64,000 bases of DNA from Flavobacteriaceae bacterium (GTDB lineage: Bacteria > Bacteroidota > Bacteroidia > Flavobacteriales > Flavobacteriaceae), in NCBI GenBank assembly GCA_002694465.1, contig NZMG01000035.1:1-64000 (forward strand), given 5' to 3'. Shown one piece after another: positions 46,073-55,840 of this stretch (position 1 is its first letter; the number at the start of each line of letters is the position of its first letter). The notes below the pieces were generated by a model. That model saw nothing but the letters and a program-made list of their open reading frames with translations, had not been told where the DNA came from and did not search any database. Both the position numbers and the translations under genes were made by a program.

Positions 46073-47412
46073 TTATAGGGTGTTCTTTTTACCCAGTTCC
46101 CACGTGTGAAATCGGGAAAATCTTGTACTTCGCCACCGTTGGCAATAGACACTTCCGAAAGCGGAGTGATGGCACTCCAAGCAGCGGCATCGTAGGCATC
46201 GAGGGGAGGAGCGATATTCTTTTTAGCACTTTCTACAAAAGCTTGTAACACAAAGAAGTCCATACCGCCGTGACCCGAGCCTTCGGCAGTTTCGGCATAT
46301 TTTTTCCACAACGGGTGATCGTATTGCTCCAACCATGCCGTTGCTTCATCCCATTGATGGGGTTTTGAAGTTTTGTCCTCGATGTAAATTCGGTTACCAT
46401 CTACCTCCCAAATACCTTCACTGCCTTGTACTCTAAATCCGAGTGAATAGGGACGAGGCGAATTACAATCATGAGTCACAATGATGGTTTCTCCATTGGC
46501 TGTTTCAATCATAGAGGTAATAATGTCGCCTTGTTTAAACTTCAGCTTTGCATTGGGGTGATCTTTTCCGCCATGTTTTACAATATAATTATGAAGCCCA
46601 ACGCCTTTAGAAGCCATAGAGGAAATACTAACAAATCGGTTGCCGCGATTGATATCACTCATTACAGCGATGGGCCCTATACCGTGGGTGGGATACACAT
46701 CCGCATTGCGAAGAAGCGAATGTTGTGTTCTCCAAGCCGATTCAGAAATCCCTTTGTCACCAAATTCTACCCCTTTTCCGTAGGCTGTTTTTCCGTCGTT
46801 AAATTTCACAAAACGTAAATCGTGTTGGTAGCCACAACGAAAGTGTAAGAGTTCTCCAAAGAGATTTTGTTTCACCATGTTCAATACCGCCATAATATCG
46901 CGACGATAGCAAACATTTTCTAAAATCATAAGATGACTACCTGTCGCTTCGTGGGTATTAACCAAATCCCAACATTCTTCCATGGTATTTGCGGCAGAAA
47001 CTTCCAAACCAGTGTATTTTTTGGCTTTCATGGCATCTACCGCCATCCGCGTATGCCAAAGCCAAGGGGTAGAAATAATAACTGCATCAACACTTTCTAG
47101 CTTTAAAAGATTTCGGTAATCATATTCATCTTTACCAAAGACCTTGGGTTTTGCCATTCCTGCTTTCGAAATTAAATCCAGCGCGATGGTATTTCGTCTT
47201 TCATCGATATCACAAATGGCCGTAATAATACAGTCATTTCGGTATAAAATATTTTGTAAGTGATTGGTACCACGCAGGCCAACCCCAATAAGGGCAATAT
47301 TTAATTTTTCTTTGGAAGGGGAAAAATTTTCAGCAAAGGTAAATTGGGGAGCTAGGGTAATTCCTGCACCGAGGATAGCCGATTTTTTAACGAAATCTCT
47401 TCTGGAGCTCAT
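46051..47412 (-). CDS. GH109-like Gfo/Idh/MocA oxidoreductase with Tat signal
   Basis: A 453-residue protein (ATG 47412). The N-terminus SSRRDFVKKSAILGAGITLA is a twin-arginine signal, so it is exported folded with its NAD cofactor. A Rossmann motif GVGLRGTNHLQNI follows, then the Gfo/Idh/MocA C-terminal domain. The patterns MILENVCYRRD, GYQHDLR, YPTHGIGPIA and SPRPYSLGFRVQG are those of glycoside hydrolase family 109, NAD-dependent alpha-N-acetylgalactosaminidases. ATG 47430 is an alternative start. The GHMP kinase and nucleotidyltransferase genes follow in overlapping order. Confidence 0.85.
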   Translation of the reverse strand: MSSRRDFVKKSAILGAGITLAPQFTFAENFSPSKEKLNIALIGVGLRGTNHLQNILYRNDCIITAICDIDERRNTIALDLISKAGMAKPKVFGKDEYDYRNLLKLESVDAVIISTPWLWHTRMAVDAMKAKKYTGLEVSAANTMEECWDLVNTHEATGSHLMILENVCYRRDIMAVLNMVKQNLFGELLHFRCGYQHDLRFVKFNDGKTAYGKGVEFGDKGISESAWRTQHSLLRNADVYPTHGIGPIAVMSDINRGNRFVSISSMASKGVGLHNYIVKHGGKDHPNAKLKFKQGDIITSMIETANGETIIVTHDCNSPRPYSLGFRVQGSEGIWEVDGNRIYIEDKTSKPHQWDEATAWLEQYDHPLWKKYAETAEGSGHGGMDFFVLQAFVESAKKNIAPPLDAYDAAAWSAITPLSEVSIANGGEVQDFPDFTRGNWVKRTPYNWMKDSY

Positions 47413-47464
47413 AGTTTTTTGGTTTTGCATAAAAGTACTATTTTTTTGAAATCCTAAAGGCATA

Positions 47465-47490
47465 AAAAAAAGGCCTATATGGCCTTCTTT
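47465..47490 (-). terminator. terminator after the C1q-like gene
   Basis: On the minus strand AAGGCCA...AGGCCTT forms a short stem followed by a T run, 23 bp after the stop of the C1q-like gene and overlapping the upstream region of the GH109-like gene. Confidence 0.8.
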
Positions 47491-47512
47491 TGAAATAAAA
47501 GTTGGTTAGTAA

Positions 47513-48184
47513 TTATCGGATTTGGTTTATTGTAAAAAAGCTATTAAAACTTTGACCACTTAAATTTACAGTACCCAAGGCAATATCGCCATCTAGATTA
47601 AAGGAAATGGTATCTCCTTGAGCAATTTCTATAAAAGTGGAGGTATTCCTAAAAGGGGGTGTTACATTCACACCTAAAACACCTACATTGGCAAAATTGG
47701 AAGTGGCAATGACAGTGCCATTATGCCTAATGGATATCCCAAAATTAGTGGCAACTCCAATGGCTGTTTGAGTTTCAATTTGTACATAGACTTGATAAAT
47801 CCCATCGTCCTTTGCAGTAAAAGTATACGTGCCAGTATCGTATTCGTCATTTAAATCAAAGCTTTCATTGTCGAAGGGAATAATACTTGAACCCGATAAT
47901 AATGAGACAGCTATAGCCCCTGTGGTAGAAAAATTACCTTTAGCGATAGATGGAATTCCTTTATTAACTACATCATTAGCAGATATCGTTTTTATCATTC
48001 CATCGGTTGAAATTACCAATATTGAATCCTTAGCGATATCTTTGTTGGTTTCAACGGGTACTGTTCGAATGGCTAAATTTCCATTAATGTCTAGTGTTGC
48101 TAGAGGATTTGTGGTATTAACACCCACTTGCGAAAAAGCGGTTATTGTTATAAATAACATGCCTAATAATAGATTGTCTCCCAT
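47513..48184 (-). CDS. secreted protein with C1q/TNF-like jelly-roll domain
   Basis: A 223-residue protein. The signal peptide ends near AFSQ, and the mature start VGVNTTNPLATLDINGNL is typical of secreted flavobacterial surface proteins. The C-terminal 130 residues form a C1q-like domain (FTAKDDGIYQVYVQIETQ and IRHNGTVIATSNF). Such domains trimerise and bind other surfaces. There is no sorting domain, so the route out of the cell is uncertain. A palindrome lies in the divergent intergenic region. Confidence 0.75.
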   Translation of the reverse strand: MGDNLLLGMLFITITAFSQVGVNTTNPLATLDINGNLAIRTVPVETNKDIAKDSILVISTDGMIKTISANDVVNKGIPSIAKGNFSTTGAIAVSLLSGSSIIPFDNESFDLNDEYDTGTYTFTAKDDGIYQVYVQIETQTAIGVATNFGISIRHNGTVIATSNFANVGVLGVNVTPPFRNTSTFIEIAQGDTISFNLDGDIALGTVNLSGQSFNSFFTINQIR

Positions 48185-48219
48185 GACCTATAGTATTAGA
48201 TTAAATATTAAAATTATCG

Positions 48220-48237
48220 ATAAAGTGTAAACTTTAT
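48220..48237. promoter_or_regulatory. palindrome between divergent genes
   Basis: ATAAAGT GTAA ACTTTAT is a perfect 7-bp inverted repeat with a 4-nt centre, between the C1q-like gene and tlpA. It is operator-like, but too AT-rich to be sure. Confidence 0.35.
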
Positions 48238-48302
48238 ACGATTAAATGTAATGAAATAATTTTTATTAACAAAAGTTTTACAAAAAAAATAATATAAAAT
48301 TG

Positions 48303-48863
48303 ATGGTACCCTTTAAAAAACACGGAAGCACTATTTTACTACTTGTCTTGGTAGCACTACTGTTTATACCACAAACAGGGATGCCTATTAAGGTTTTTTT
48401 TAACAGACTAATTTCTTTTAGTCCTTCTGAAATAAAGGTTGAAAAAAGAGAAACTATACATGATTTTGATTGGCAATTGGAAGATTTAGAGGGTACTAAT
48501 ATTAATTTTAACCAGTCTGAAGGAAGGGTAACTCTTGTTAATTTTTGGGCTACGTGGTGCCCCCCTTGCATTGCTGAAATGCCTTCCTTTCAAAGTCTAT
48601 ACGACGTATTTAATGATAGTGTAGATTTTTACTTTGTTTCTTTAGAAAGTCCTGAAACACTTATAAAATTCATTCAGAAAAAAGGATATCGATTGCCTAT
48701 CTATATTCCACAAGAACAATTACCTGATGGCTTGGAGACAAACTCTTTTCCAACCACCTATCTAATTTCAAAAAGGGGAGAAATTGTCATTGATAAAGTA
48801 GGTGCTGCCGATTGGGATAGTGAAAAAACCAGGAAGATTATTGAAAAACTTTTAGCGGAGTAA
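48303..48863 (+). CDS. TlpA-family thiol-disulfide reductase
   Basis: A 186-residue membrane-anchored thioredoxin-fold protein with one N-terminal helix (about 10-24). The redox motif WCPPC places its cysteines at residues 86 and 89, followed by the cis-proline strand FPTTYLI. It faces the periplasm and may keep apocytochrome cysteines reduced for the CcsBA system. ATG 48303 is preferred to the track's TTG 48300. It lies 13 bp upstream of the DUF6495-like gene. Confidence 0.9.
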   Translation: MVPFKKHGSTILLLVLVALLFIPQTGMPIKVFFNRLISFSPSEIKVEKRETIHDFDWQLEDLEGTNINFNQSEGRVTLVNFWATWCPPCIAEMPSFQSLYDVFNDSVDFYFVSLESPETLIKFIQKKGYRLPIYIPQEQLPDGLETNSFPTTYLISKRGEIVIDKVGAADWDSEKTRKIIEKLLAE

Positions 48864-48876
48864 CTATTTTTGCCAA

Positions 48877-49347
48877 ATGAAGTACAGCCTACTCACTAAA
48901 GAACAATTTGAGGAACTCCATCCAGAATTCATCAACTTTTTAGCCACCCAGACTATTACCAAACAAGAATGGGATATTATTAAAGAAAAGCAACCTGAGG
49001 TGGCAAAGCAGGAAATGGAAATCTTTAGCGATTTGGTTTGGGAAGGTGTTTTACAAAAAGCTGCTTATCTCGAAAATCATTCGCCAGACCAGCTGTTTCT
49101 TTTTAAGATAGAAGCTTCGGAAATGCGACTCATCGTAGTAAAAGTTTCTAGTGATAAAATTGACCTCACTACAAAAGATGGATTAGCTTGGCTTCAGGAG
49201 AATATTCATTCAGACGAAGTAGCATTGTTCACGGCTTCAAAAGGCTATTCTGAAGATAAGAACCTCGATATATTTAAACTGATCCAACAGGGTGCTAATA
49301 TCTCTAAAGGCATTTTATTTGAGGCCTTTCTGAAAATCTTACCGTAA
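48877..49347 (+). CDS. conserved hypothetical protein (DUF6495-like)
   Basis: A 156-residue acidic soluble protein whose pattern (KEQFEELHPEFINFLATQ, GVLQKAAYLENHSPDQ, LDIFKLIQQGANISKG) matches a small family conserved in Flavobacteriia, which I recall as DUF6495. I know no function. It follows tlpA by 13 bp and is probably cotranscribed. It is convergent with the ABC permease gene with a 2-bp gap and no terminator between. Confidence 0.75.
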   Translation: MKYSLLTKEQFEELHPEFINFLATQTITKQEWDIIKEKQPEVAKQEMEIFSDLVWEGVLQKAAYLENHSPDQLFLFKIEASEMRLIVVKVSSDKIDLTTKDGLAWLQENIHSDEVALFTASKGYSEDKNLDIFKLIQQGANISKGILFEAFLKILP

Positions 49348-49349
49348 TA

Positions 49350-50591
49350 TTATTCGTAGCGTAAACTTTCAATAGGGTCTAGCTTTGCAGCCTTGCTAGC
49401 AGGGTAGGAGCCTGCAATTACTGCGACCACAAAGGAAATGAGCACGGAGGCAAACATCGCCATCCAGGGAAGCGTATATTCAAAATCTACTACTTTGGCA
49501 AAGATGAAGCCAGTGAGAATCCCTAGGATTATTCCAAGAATGCAACCAAATTGCCCAATGACAATCGTTTCGATAAAAAATTGGGTAGAAATGGTAGAAC
49601 GTTTGGCTCCCATGGCTTTTCGCACACCAATTTCACGCGTACGATCGGTAACCGAAACCAGCATAATATTCATTAAGGCAATAGAGGAGCCCAAAATGGT
49701 AATGATGCTAATAATCCAACCAGCGGTTTCCAAAACACCTGTAATTTCTGCAATTCGGTTAATAAGGTCGTCACTGCGTTCAATCCCAAAGTTATTTTTT
49801 TCGACAGGATTCAAACGGCGAATGTTTCTAAAAGTAACAATAGCGGCATCTTCAGCCTCTTGCATAAAATCTTTATTATCTACTTTTATGCTTATGGTGT
49901 AATTGATATTGGGTTGCGTAAAAATTCCGCGTGCTGCTTGAATAGGGATGAGTACTTTTAAATCTTGGTTGTTTCCGAAGGTAGATCCCTTTTCTTCCAA
50001 AACGCCTACTACTTTAAATTTTACACCACGAACACTTATGGTTTTTCCAACGGGGTTTTCCGTTTCAAATAGACTTTTAAGGTAATCGGAACCAATAAGG
50101 CATACTTTGTTGTTATTCTGAATATCAAAAAAGTTGAATTCACGCCCCATTTGAACTTTTGTACCTGTATTTTCAAGATAATGCTCATTGACTCCAAAAA
50201 CTTGCGCTTCGGGGTCGGTTTTTTCATTTTCGTACTTTATTTCGGCAGCATTGGTTCCCATAAAGGAAACCGATGTTTGGGTAAGAGGATAATCGTATGT
50301 ATCGATAAACTCTCGAATATTATCGTAGCTTATAATGGGGTTTATTTTTTGGCGTTCTCTCCCGCCTTGTTGCTGGGTTTCAAATTCATATCGCTGAATA
50401 TTAAAAGTGTTAGAACCCATAGAAGCAAAACTGCCCGAAATAGTATTTTCCAACGCTTTTACAGCGCTTAAAATACCTACCAGCGCCCATATTCCAATCC
50501 CAATAATAACAATAGTTAAAATAGTACGAAGCAACTGCGATTTAATAGAATCCAGCGCAATACGTACATTTTCCCAAAAGAGTTTAAACAT
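49350..50591 (-). CDS. MacB-type ABC transporter permease
   Basis: A 413-residue protein with an N-terminal helix (about 20-42), a periplasmic MacB_PCD domain (about 45-250) and three C-terminal helices of the FtsX fold (about 285-405) with SVTDRTREIGVRKAMGAKR. It belongs to the mechanotransmission type that works with a MacB-like ATPase and a TolC-type partner. Neither partner gene is next to it, so the ATPase must be elsewhere. The substrate is unknown. Confidence 0.9.
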   Translation of the reverse strand: MFKLFWENVRIALDSIKSQLLRTILTIVIIGIGIWALVGILSAVKALENTISGSFASMGSNTFNIQRYEFETQQQGGRERQKINPIISYDNIREFIDTYDYPLTQTSVSFMGTNAAEIKYENEKTDPEAQVFGVNEHYLENTGTKVQMGREFNFFDIQNNNKVCLIGSDYLKSLFETENPVGKTISVRGVKFKVVGVLEEKGSTFGNNQDLKVLIPIQAARGIFTQPNINYTISIKVDNKDFMQEAEDAAIVTFRNIRRLNPVEKNNFGIERSDDLINRIAEITGVLETAGWIISIITILGSSIALMNIMLVSVTDRTREIGVRKAMGAKRSTISTQFFIETIVIGQFGCILGIILGILTGFIFAKVVDFEYTLPWMAMFASVLISFVVAVIAGSYPASKAAKLDPIESLRYE

Positions 50592-50720
50592 GCTGTGGTG
50601 CGTTATTGTAGCATTAGACTACAAACAAAGCATAAAGTTACCATTAATTTGAAAATCCTTATAATTTCCCTCATAAATTAAGATATTTGTACTTCAATAA
50701 AACTATTTAAAAAAAGCATC

Positions 50721-52091
50721 TTGGCACAAAAACCTTCCATACCCAAAGGAACTCGTGATTTTTCACCCGAAGAAGTGGTGAATCGTAATTATATCATGGA
50801 TACCATTAAGCGTTGTTTTACGACCTACGGATTTCAACCCATCGAAACCCCAAGTTTTGAAAACAGCGATACCCTTATGGGAAAATATGGGGAAGAAGGG
50901 GACCGATTGATTTTTAAGATTTTAAATAGTGGGGATTATTTAAATAAAGTCACAGAGGATATTTATTCAGAAAAGGATAGTCTAAAAATGACTTCCTCAA
51001 TTTCTGAAAAAGCCCTTCGCTACGACCTTACTGTTCCTTTTGCCCGTTACGTGGTGCAACACCAAAACGATATTACTTTTCCTTTTAAGCGTTACCAAAT
51101 GCAACCCGTTTGGCGGGCAGATCGTCCTCAAAAAGGGCGTTTTAGAGAGTTTTATCAGTGTGATGCCGATGTGGTGGGGAGCGATTCTTTATGGCAGGAA
51201 GTTGAGTTGGTGCAATTATACGATGCGGTTTTTTCGGCATTACAACTGAAAGGCACTACCATTAAAATGAACAACCGCAAAGTGTTGAGCGGTATTGCGG
51301 AAGTGATTGGCGAAGCCGATAAATTGATCGATTTTACGGTGGCGTTGGACAAGTTAGATAAAATAGGCGAGGAGGGCGTAAAGAAAGAAATGCGTGAAAA
51401 GGGAATTTCTGAAACAGCTATCGATAAGGTACAACCTTTATTTACCGCTAGTGGAAATGCCACAGATAAGTTGAATTTACTAAGCGATTTACTTTCCACT
51501 TCCCAAGTGGGAATGAAAGGAGTAGAGGAGCTTACCTTTATTGTGAATTCGGTGGAGACACTTGGGTTGCAATCGGCTAGTTTGGAAATTGATGTGACAC
51601 TCGCCCGCGGATTGAATTACTATACAGGCGCTATTTTTGAAGTTTCCGCTCCCGATGGTGTTGCTATGGGAAGTATTGGTGGTGGCGGTCGTTATGACGA
51701 CTTAACAGGAATTTTTGGGTTAAAAAATATGAGTGGTGTGGGGATTTCCTTTGGCCTGGACCGAATCTATTTGGTGTTGGAAGAATTAAATCTGTTCCCT
51801 GATACGGCAACAGCCAATACCAAAGTATTGTTTATCAATTTCGGCGAAACGGAAGCTTTATATGCTATGAAAGCTATTACGAAGTTACGTCAGCAAGGCA
51901 TTTCTGCCGAGTTATACCCGGATGCCGCCAAAATGGGCAAACAAATGAGCTATGCCGATAAGCGAAACATTCCGTTTACGGTGTTGGCAGGTGCCAGTGA
52001 AATGGATGCTTCCCAATACACTTTAAAAAATATGAAAAGCGGCGAGCAGATTTCATTAGACTATGAAGGGCTTGTAAGAAAACTACAATAA
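50721..52091 (+). CDS. hisS: histidine-tRNA ligase
   Basis: A 456-residue class II aminoacyl-tRNA synthetase. Motif 1 lies in the N-terminal 80 residues; motif 2 is [13 protein letters not shown]; the HisA/HisB signatures are [15 protein letters not shown] and [12 protein letters not shown]; motif 3 is [10 protein letters not shown]; and a C-terminal anticodon-binding domain follows. The start is TTG 50721, because the family N-terminus [15 protein letters not shown] begins there with no ATG nearby. A GATATTTG box, one base off consensus, lies at 50683-50690. Confidence 0.96.
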   Translation: MAQKPSIPKGTRDFSPEEVVNRNYIMDTIKRCFTTYGFQPIETPSFENSDTLMGKYGEEGDRLIFKILNSGDYLNKVTEDIYSEKDSLKMTSSISEKALRYDLTVPFARYVVQHQNDITFPFKRYQMQPVWRADRPQKGRFREFYQCDADVVGSDSLWQEVELVQLYDAVFSALQLKGTTIKMNNRKVLSGIAEVIGEADKLIDFTVALDKLDKIGEEGVKKEMREKGISETAIDKVQPLFTASGNATDKLNLLSDLLSTSQVGMKGVEELTFIVNSVETLGLQSASLEIDVTLARGLNYYTGAIFEVSAPDGVAMGSIGGGGRYDDLTGIFGLKNMSGVGISFGLDRIYLVLEELNLFPDTATANTKVLFINFGETEALYAMKAITKLRQQGISAELYPDAAKMGKQMSYADKRNIPFTVLAGASEMDASQYTLKNMKSGEQISLDYEGLVRKLQ

Positions 52092-52144
52092 AAGCGACTT
52101 AGTTTTCGTATAATTTCATTTAAAATCAGAAAGGAAAAAACAGT

Positions 52145-52609
52145 ATGCTTACTTGGAAAGAGGTCATTAATTTTAGTGTTAACGGTAATCCAGTTCCCGA
52201 CAAGCGCGTTGATAAATCGGATGCCGAATGGCAAGAAATTCTTACCCCAGAGCAATTCAGAATTACACGATTAAAGGGCACCGAAAGACCCCATTCTGGA
52301 GCGCTGTGCAGTATTCACGAAGCTGGGCAATACAATTGTGTGTGCTGTAACACTCCTCTCTTCGATTCCACCATCAAATTTGAATCGGGCACAGGTTGGC
52401 CAAGTTTTACCCAACCCATAAAAGAAAATGCCATAAAATACCACAAAGACACTTCGTTTGGTATGGTGCGTGTGGAAGTGATGTGTAATACCTGTGATGG
52501 ACATTTAGGACATGTGTTTCCAGATGGCCCTGAACCCAGTGGATTGCGGTATTGTATCAATTCAGAATCGATGGTGCTTCAAAAAGAGGAGATTTCACAT
52601 GGCGAGTAA
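52145..52609 (+). CDS. msrB: peptide-methionine (R)-S-oxide reductase
   Basis: A 154-residue enzyme that repairs the R form of methionine sulfoxide. The zinc-binding cysteine pairs are CVCC and CNTC, and the catalytic cysteine is in LRYCINSESM. The core SGTGWPSF and GHLGHVFPDGPEP matches MsrB. It overlaps msrA by 11 bp, so the two repair enzymes are coupled. There is a plausible AGGA-type ribosome site before the ATG, unusual in this window. Confidence 0.95.
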   Translation: MLTWKEVINFSVNGNPVPDKRVDKSDAEWQEILTPEQFRITRLKGTERPHSGALCSIHEAGQYNCVCCNTPLFDSTIKFESGTGWPSFTQPIKENAIKYHKDTSFGMVRVEVMCNTCDGHLGHVFPDGPEPSGLRYCINSESMVLQKEEISHGE

Positions 52610-53138
52610 AGTTGAAGTCATGACTTTTGGTGGTGGATGTTTTTGGTGCACCGAAGCCGTTTTTCAACAAGTAAAAGGAGTTGAAAAAGTGGTGTCTGGA
52701 TATTCCGGTGGCACTGCTCCCGGTAAACCTACGTATCGAGAAATCTGTTCAGGCTTAACGGGTCATGCAGAGGTAGTGCAAGTGACTTTCGATCCTTCTG
52801 TAATTACCTATGAAGAATTACTCGTTATTTTTATGACTACGCATGACCCCACTACGTTGAACAAGCAAGGTGCCGATGTGGGGACGCAATATCGTTCTGT
52901 GATTTATTACCATAATGAAACGCAGCAGGCCATTGCCCATGAAGTCATAAAGCAAGTAAGTAATTATTACGATAAGCCTATTGTTACTGAGATAAGTCCT
53001 TTAGAAATATTTTATGAAGCTGAAGATTATCATCAAAACTACTACAATCAAAATAGTGATCAAGGGTACTGCAGCTATGTCATTACTCCTAAATTGGCAA
53101 AGTTGAGACAATTGTATGCAGAGAAACTGAAATCCTGA
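52599..53138 (+). CDS. msrA: peptide-methionine (S)-S-oxide reductase
   Basis: A 179-residue enzyme that reduces the S form of methionine sulfoxide. It has the catalytic motif GGCFWC, TGHAEVVQVTFDP, NKQGADVGTQYRSVIYYH and a C-terminal YHQNYYNQN. The track start at 52512 would overlap msrB by almost 100 bp; ATG 52599 gives the normal N-terminus MASKVEVMTFGGGCFWC and an 11-bp overlap. It forms a repair operon with msrB. Confidence 0.95.
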   Translation: MASKVEVMTFGGGCFWCTEAVFQQVKGVEKVVSGYSGGTAPGKPTYREICSGLTGHAEVVQVTFDPSVITYEELLVIFMTTHDPTTLNKQGADVGTQYRSVIYYHNETQQAIAHEVIKQVSNYYDKPIVTEISPLEIFYEAEDYHQNYYNQNSDQGYCSYVITPKLAKLRQLYAEKLKS

Positions 53139-53220
53139 TATGATATTTTTAATTTCAGTGTTTAAAATTATTGTATTTTAGATAACAACTTAGTCAAATC
53201 TAATTTAAAGCCTTTCAATT

Positions 53221-53778
53221 ATGGGATTATTACTACTATTAGGAGCCATTATCTTAATTGGCTTATTTGCCGTTTCCATCTTTAATCGTTTTATAAAAAA
53301 CAAAAATCAAGTAAAAGATGCCTGGAGTAATATTGATGTTGCTTTAAAAAGGCGTTACGACCTTATTCCAAATTTGGTAGAAACGGTAAAAGGGTACGCG
53401 GCTCATGAAAAGGATACTTTGGAACGGGTGATACAAGCTCGAAACGCTGCGATGTCTGTACCAAGTGATGATATTAATGCACAGATTAAAGCCGAAAATC
53501 AGTTACAACAAACGTTACGCAGCATATTTGCTCTTGGAGAAGCATATCCAGATTTAAAAGCAAATCTTAATTTTATTGACCTTCAGAAAAAATTAAGTGA
53601 AATTGAAGAAGCACTTGAGCGTAGTCGGAGATTTTATAATAGTACTGTTAGAGAAAATAATACCTATGGGGAGAGCTTTCCAGGGGTTATTTTTGCTGGG
53701 ATGATGCCTTACCAATCTTTTAACTATTTTGAAGTTGATGCCGCTGAGCGCGAAAATGTAAAGGTAGATTTTTCGTAG
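53221..53778 (+). CDS. lemA: LemA family protein
   Basis: A 185-residue protein with one N-terminal helix (about 2-22) followed by a coiled helical bundle: NQVKDAWSNIDVALKRRYDLIPNLVETVKGYA is the LemA signature. Its role is poorly known. It is followed 3 bp later by the DUF2207 gene, a pairing common in bacteria that suggests one envelope complex. Confidence 0.92.
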   Translation: MGLLLLLGAIILIGLFAVSIFNRFIKNKNQVKDAWSNIDVALKRRYDLIPNLVETVKGYAAHEKDTLERVIQARNAAMSVPSDDINAQIKAENQLQQTLRSIFALGEAYPDLKANLNFIDLQKKLSEIEEALERSRRFYNSTVRENNTYGESFPGVIFAGMMPYQSFNYFEVDAAERENVKVDFS

Positions 53779-53781
53779 GTT

Positions 53782-55476
53782 ATGAAGGGTATGCTTCGTT
53801 TTTTAGTCATTTTTCTTGTATTTGCATCTTCTGTTCATGCACAAGACTTTATAGTCAACAATTATTCGGCAGAAATTTTTATCAAGAAAGAGGGATATTT
53901 TACAGTAAGCGAGCAGTATGCTCTTACTTTTCGAACCTATAAACACGGAATTTATAGAAACATTCAACTTGCATACGATCTTTTAACCGAAAAAGGAACG
54001 CAAGAAAAACGAAAAATAAAAGTAAAAAATGTAAAAGTACCTGGTCGTACCTTTACTACTTCCGGAAAAATTGCTAATGACCTTACGGGTGAACTTGAAA
54101 TTAAAATTGGGGATAAGGATAAAACTATTACGGGACCTCAGGAATATACCATCAATTATCAAGTTGAAAATGCCTTTCTTTTTGAAGAAAAGGCTACACA
54201 ATTTTATTGGAATTTAAAGCCTCCTGGATGGTATGCAAATTTTGAATCGATGCAGTTCACCATTCATTTGCCTGAAGGTGTTCAGATTACCAAAGACGCT
54301 ATAAAATTATATTCAGGACACATAGGGAATACGAATGAAAGTGAAAATTTTGTTGTCGATTACCAAGAAGGGGTTATCCGTATTACAAGTAAAAAGGATT
54401 ATATATCGAGGTACGGGGAAAGTGTTACGCTATTGGTAAGTTTACCCCCAAATGTCATAACCGAGATAAAACCGTTTTGGCCATTTGGTGCTAGATATGG
54501 CTGGACTATTATCATAGCCACATTATTTGTAGGTTTCTATGTGACATGGCGAATCTATGGAAAAGATGATAAAGTAATTTCTGCCACGAGTTATTATCCA
54601 CCAGAGAACATCGACCCAGCCATGGCAGGATACCTTATTGATGATAAAAGCGATACTTCCGATTTAATTTCATTACTTCCTTATTGGGGCTCCCAAGGGT
54701 ATATAACCATCAAAGAAATTGAGAAAAAGGGACTGTTTCAAAAAAATGACACCCAATTAAATAAACTTAAAGATCTTCCTAATACCGCAGCCTCTTACGA
54801 ACGGAAAATGTTTAAGAATTTGTTTAAAGGCTCGAGAGATGTAGTATTAATTAGTAGTTTAAAAGATAGTTTTTATACTACAATGAGAGAAGCCAAAGAA
54901 TTGTTGAAGGAAGAGGCACAACCATATTATTTACCTAAATCAAAGGCAGTGAAAAAAATAGTTGCTGGCGTGTTAGTGGTACTCCTTTTTCTATTAACTG
55001 GCATTGTTTTATATGTTTGGGGGTTATTGGCGGCTGGTTTAACTATTTTTTCGTGTGTCATTTTGTTACTTCTTAATTTTTTTATGATCAAGAAAAACAC
55101 CAAAGGGAATGATGCCTTTGCACACTTAAAGGGATTTAGGAATTTTGTAAAACTTGCCGAAACCAAACGACTTGGAGTGCTTTTAAATGAAGATCCTCAT
55201 TATTTTGAAAATACCATGGCATATGCCTTGGCCTTTGGTTATTTTGATAAATGGGCGGGTAAGTTTAAAGGACTAGATGTACAACCGCCAGATTGGTATC
55301 ACACGACATCAAATAGACCTTTTTCGATGCATAGTTTTTCAAACTCTTTTGATAGTGCTATGAGTTCAACAAGATCCACCATGGTAAGCTCACCTAGTTC
55401 ATCGGGTAGTAGTGGTGGAGGTGGTGGTGGATTTAGCGGAGGCGGTTTTGGTGGCGGCGGAGGCGGAAGTTGGTAG
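53782..55476 (+). CDS. DUF2207 membrane protein with Gly-rich tail
   Basis: A 564-residue protein with a signal peptide (about 1-20), an extracytoplasmic DUF2207 domain (about 22-220), a helix near 233-252, and two more helices around 393-435. It ends in a Ser/Gly-rich tail finishing GGGGSW, which is typical of this family. It forms a pair with lemA (3-bp gap). The function is unknown. Confidence 0.9.
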   Translation: MKGMLRFLVIFLVFASSVHAQDFIVNNYSAEIFIKKEGYFTVSEQYALTFRTYKHGIYRNIQLAYDLLTEKGTQEKRKIKVKNVKVPGRTFTTSGKIANDLTGELEIKIGDKDKTITGPQEYTINYQVENAFLFEEKATQFYWNLKPPGWYANFESMQFTIHLPEGVQITKDAIKLYSGHIGNTNESENFVVDYQEGVIRITSKKDYISRYGESVTLLVSLPPNVITEIKPFWPFGARYGWTIIIATLFVGFYVTWRIYGKDDKVISATSYYPPENIDPAMAGYLIDDKSDTSDLISLLPYWGSQGYITIKEIEKKGLFQKNDTQLNKLKDLPNTAASYERKMFKNLFKGSRDVVLISSLKDSFYTTMREAKELLKEEAQPYYLPKSKAVKKIVAGVLVVLLFLLTGIVLYVWGLLAAGLTIFSCVILLLLNFFMIKKNTKGNDAFAHLKGFRNFVKLAETKRLGVLLNEDPHYFENTMAYALAFGYFDKWAGKFKGLDVQPPDWYHTTSNRPFSMHSFSNSFDSAMSSTRSTMVSSPSSSGSSGGGGGGFSGGGFGGGGGGSW

Positions 55477-55678
55477 GTGAGGTCTTTGTAGGAAATTCCC
55501 GCAACAGCACATAGGAAAAATCTTAGGAAATATTAGATGATCCTCGATGAAACCAACTTTTTATAGGACAAAGGAAAAAAATTGTTGAAAAATTTGTTGA
55601 TACTTTAAAAATATTGAATTAATTTTCAGCCCCTTAAAGGGTATCTTTCGGTTTTATTAATATAAACCTATAAAACCG

Positions 55679-55840
55679 ATGAGACATTTAAAAACAATTT
55701 TAGCCGCAGCCTCTGTTGTATTATTTTTAGCAAGTTGCACCCCCGAAAATCAGAGTGTAGATGAATATCAAACCGAGAAAGACAAAAATTGCCCGCCTAA
55801 CGATACCAATTGTAACGGCATACCAGACAATCAGGAATAG
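55679..55840 (+). CDS. small lipoprotein, 53 aa
   Basis: This ORF is too short for the track. It has ATG 55679 and a lipoprotein signal ending FLASC (Cys20), then a short charged and asparagine-rich tail with two further cysteines (KNCPP and TNCNG). A weak promoter-like TATCTTTC lies at 55642-55649. The tail is overlapped in another frame by the start of the next ORF. It is probably a real, secreted accessory protein of unknown function. The 200 bp before it hold no other gene that I can see. Confidence 0.6.
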   Translation: MRHLKTILAAASVVLFLASCTPENQSVDEYQTEKDKNCPPNDTNCNGIPDNQE

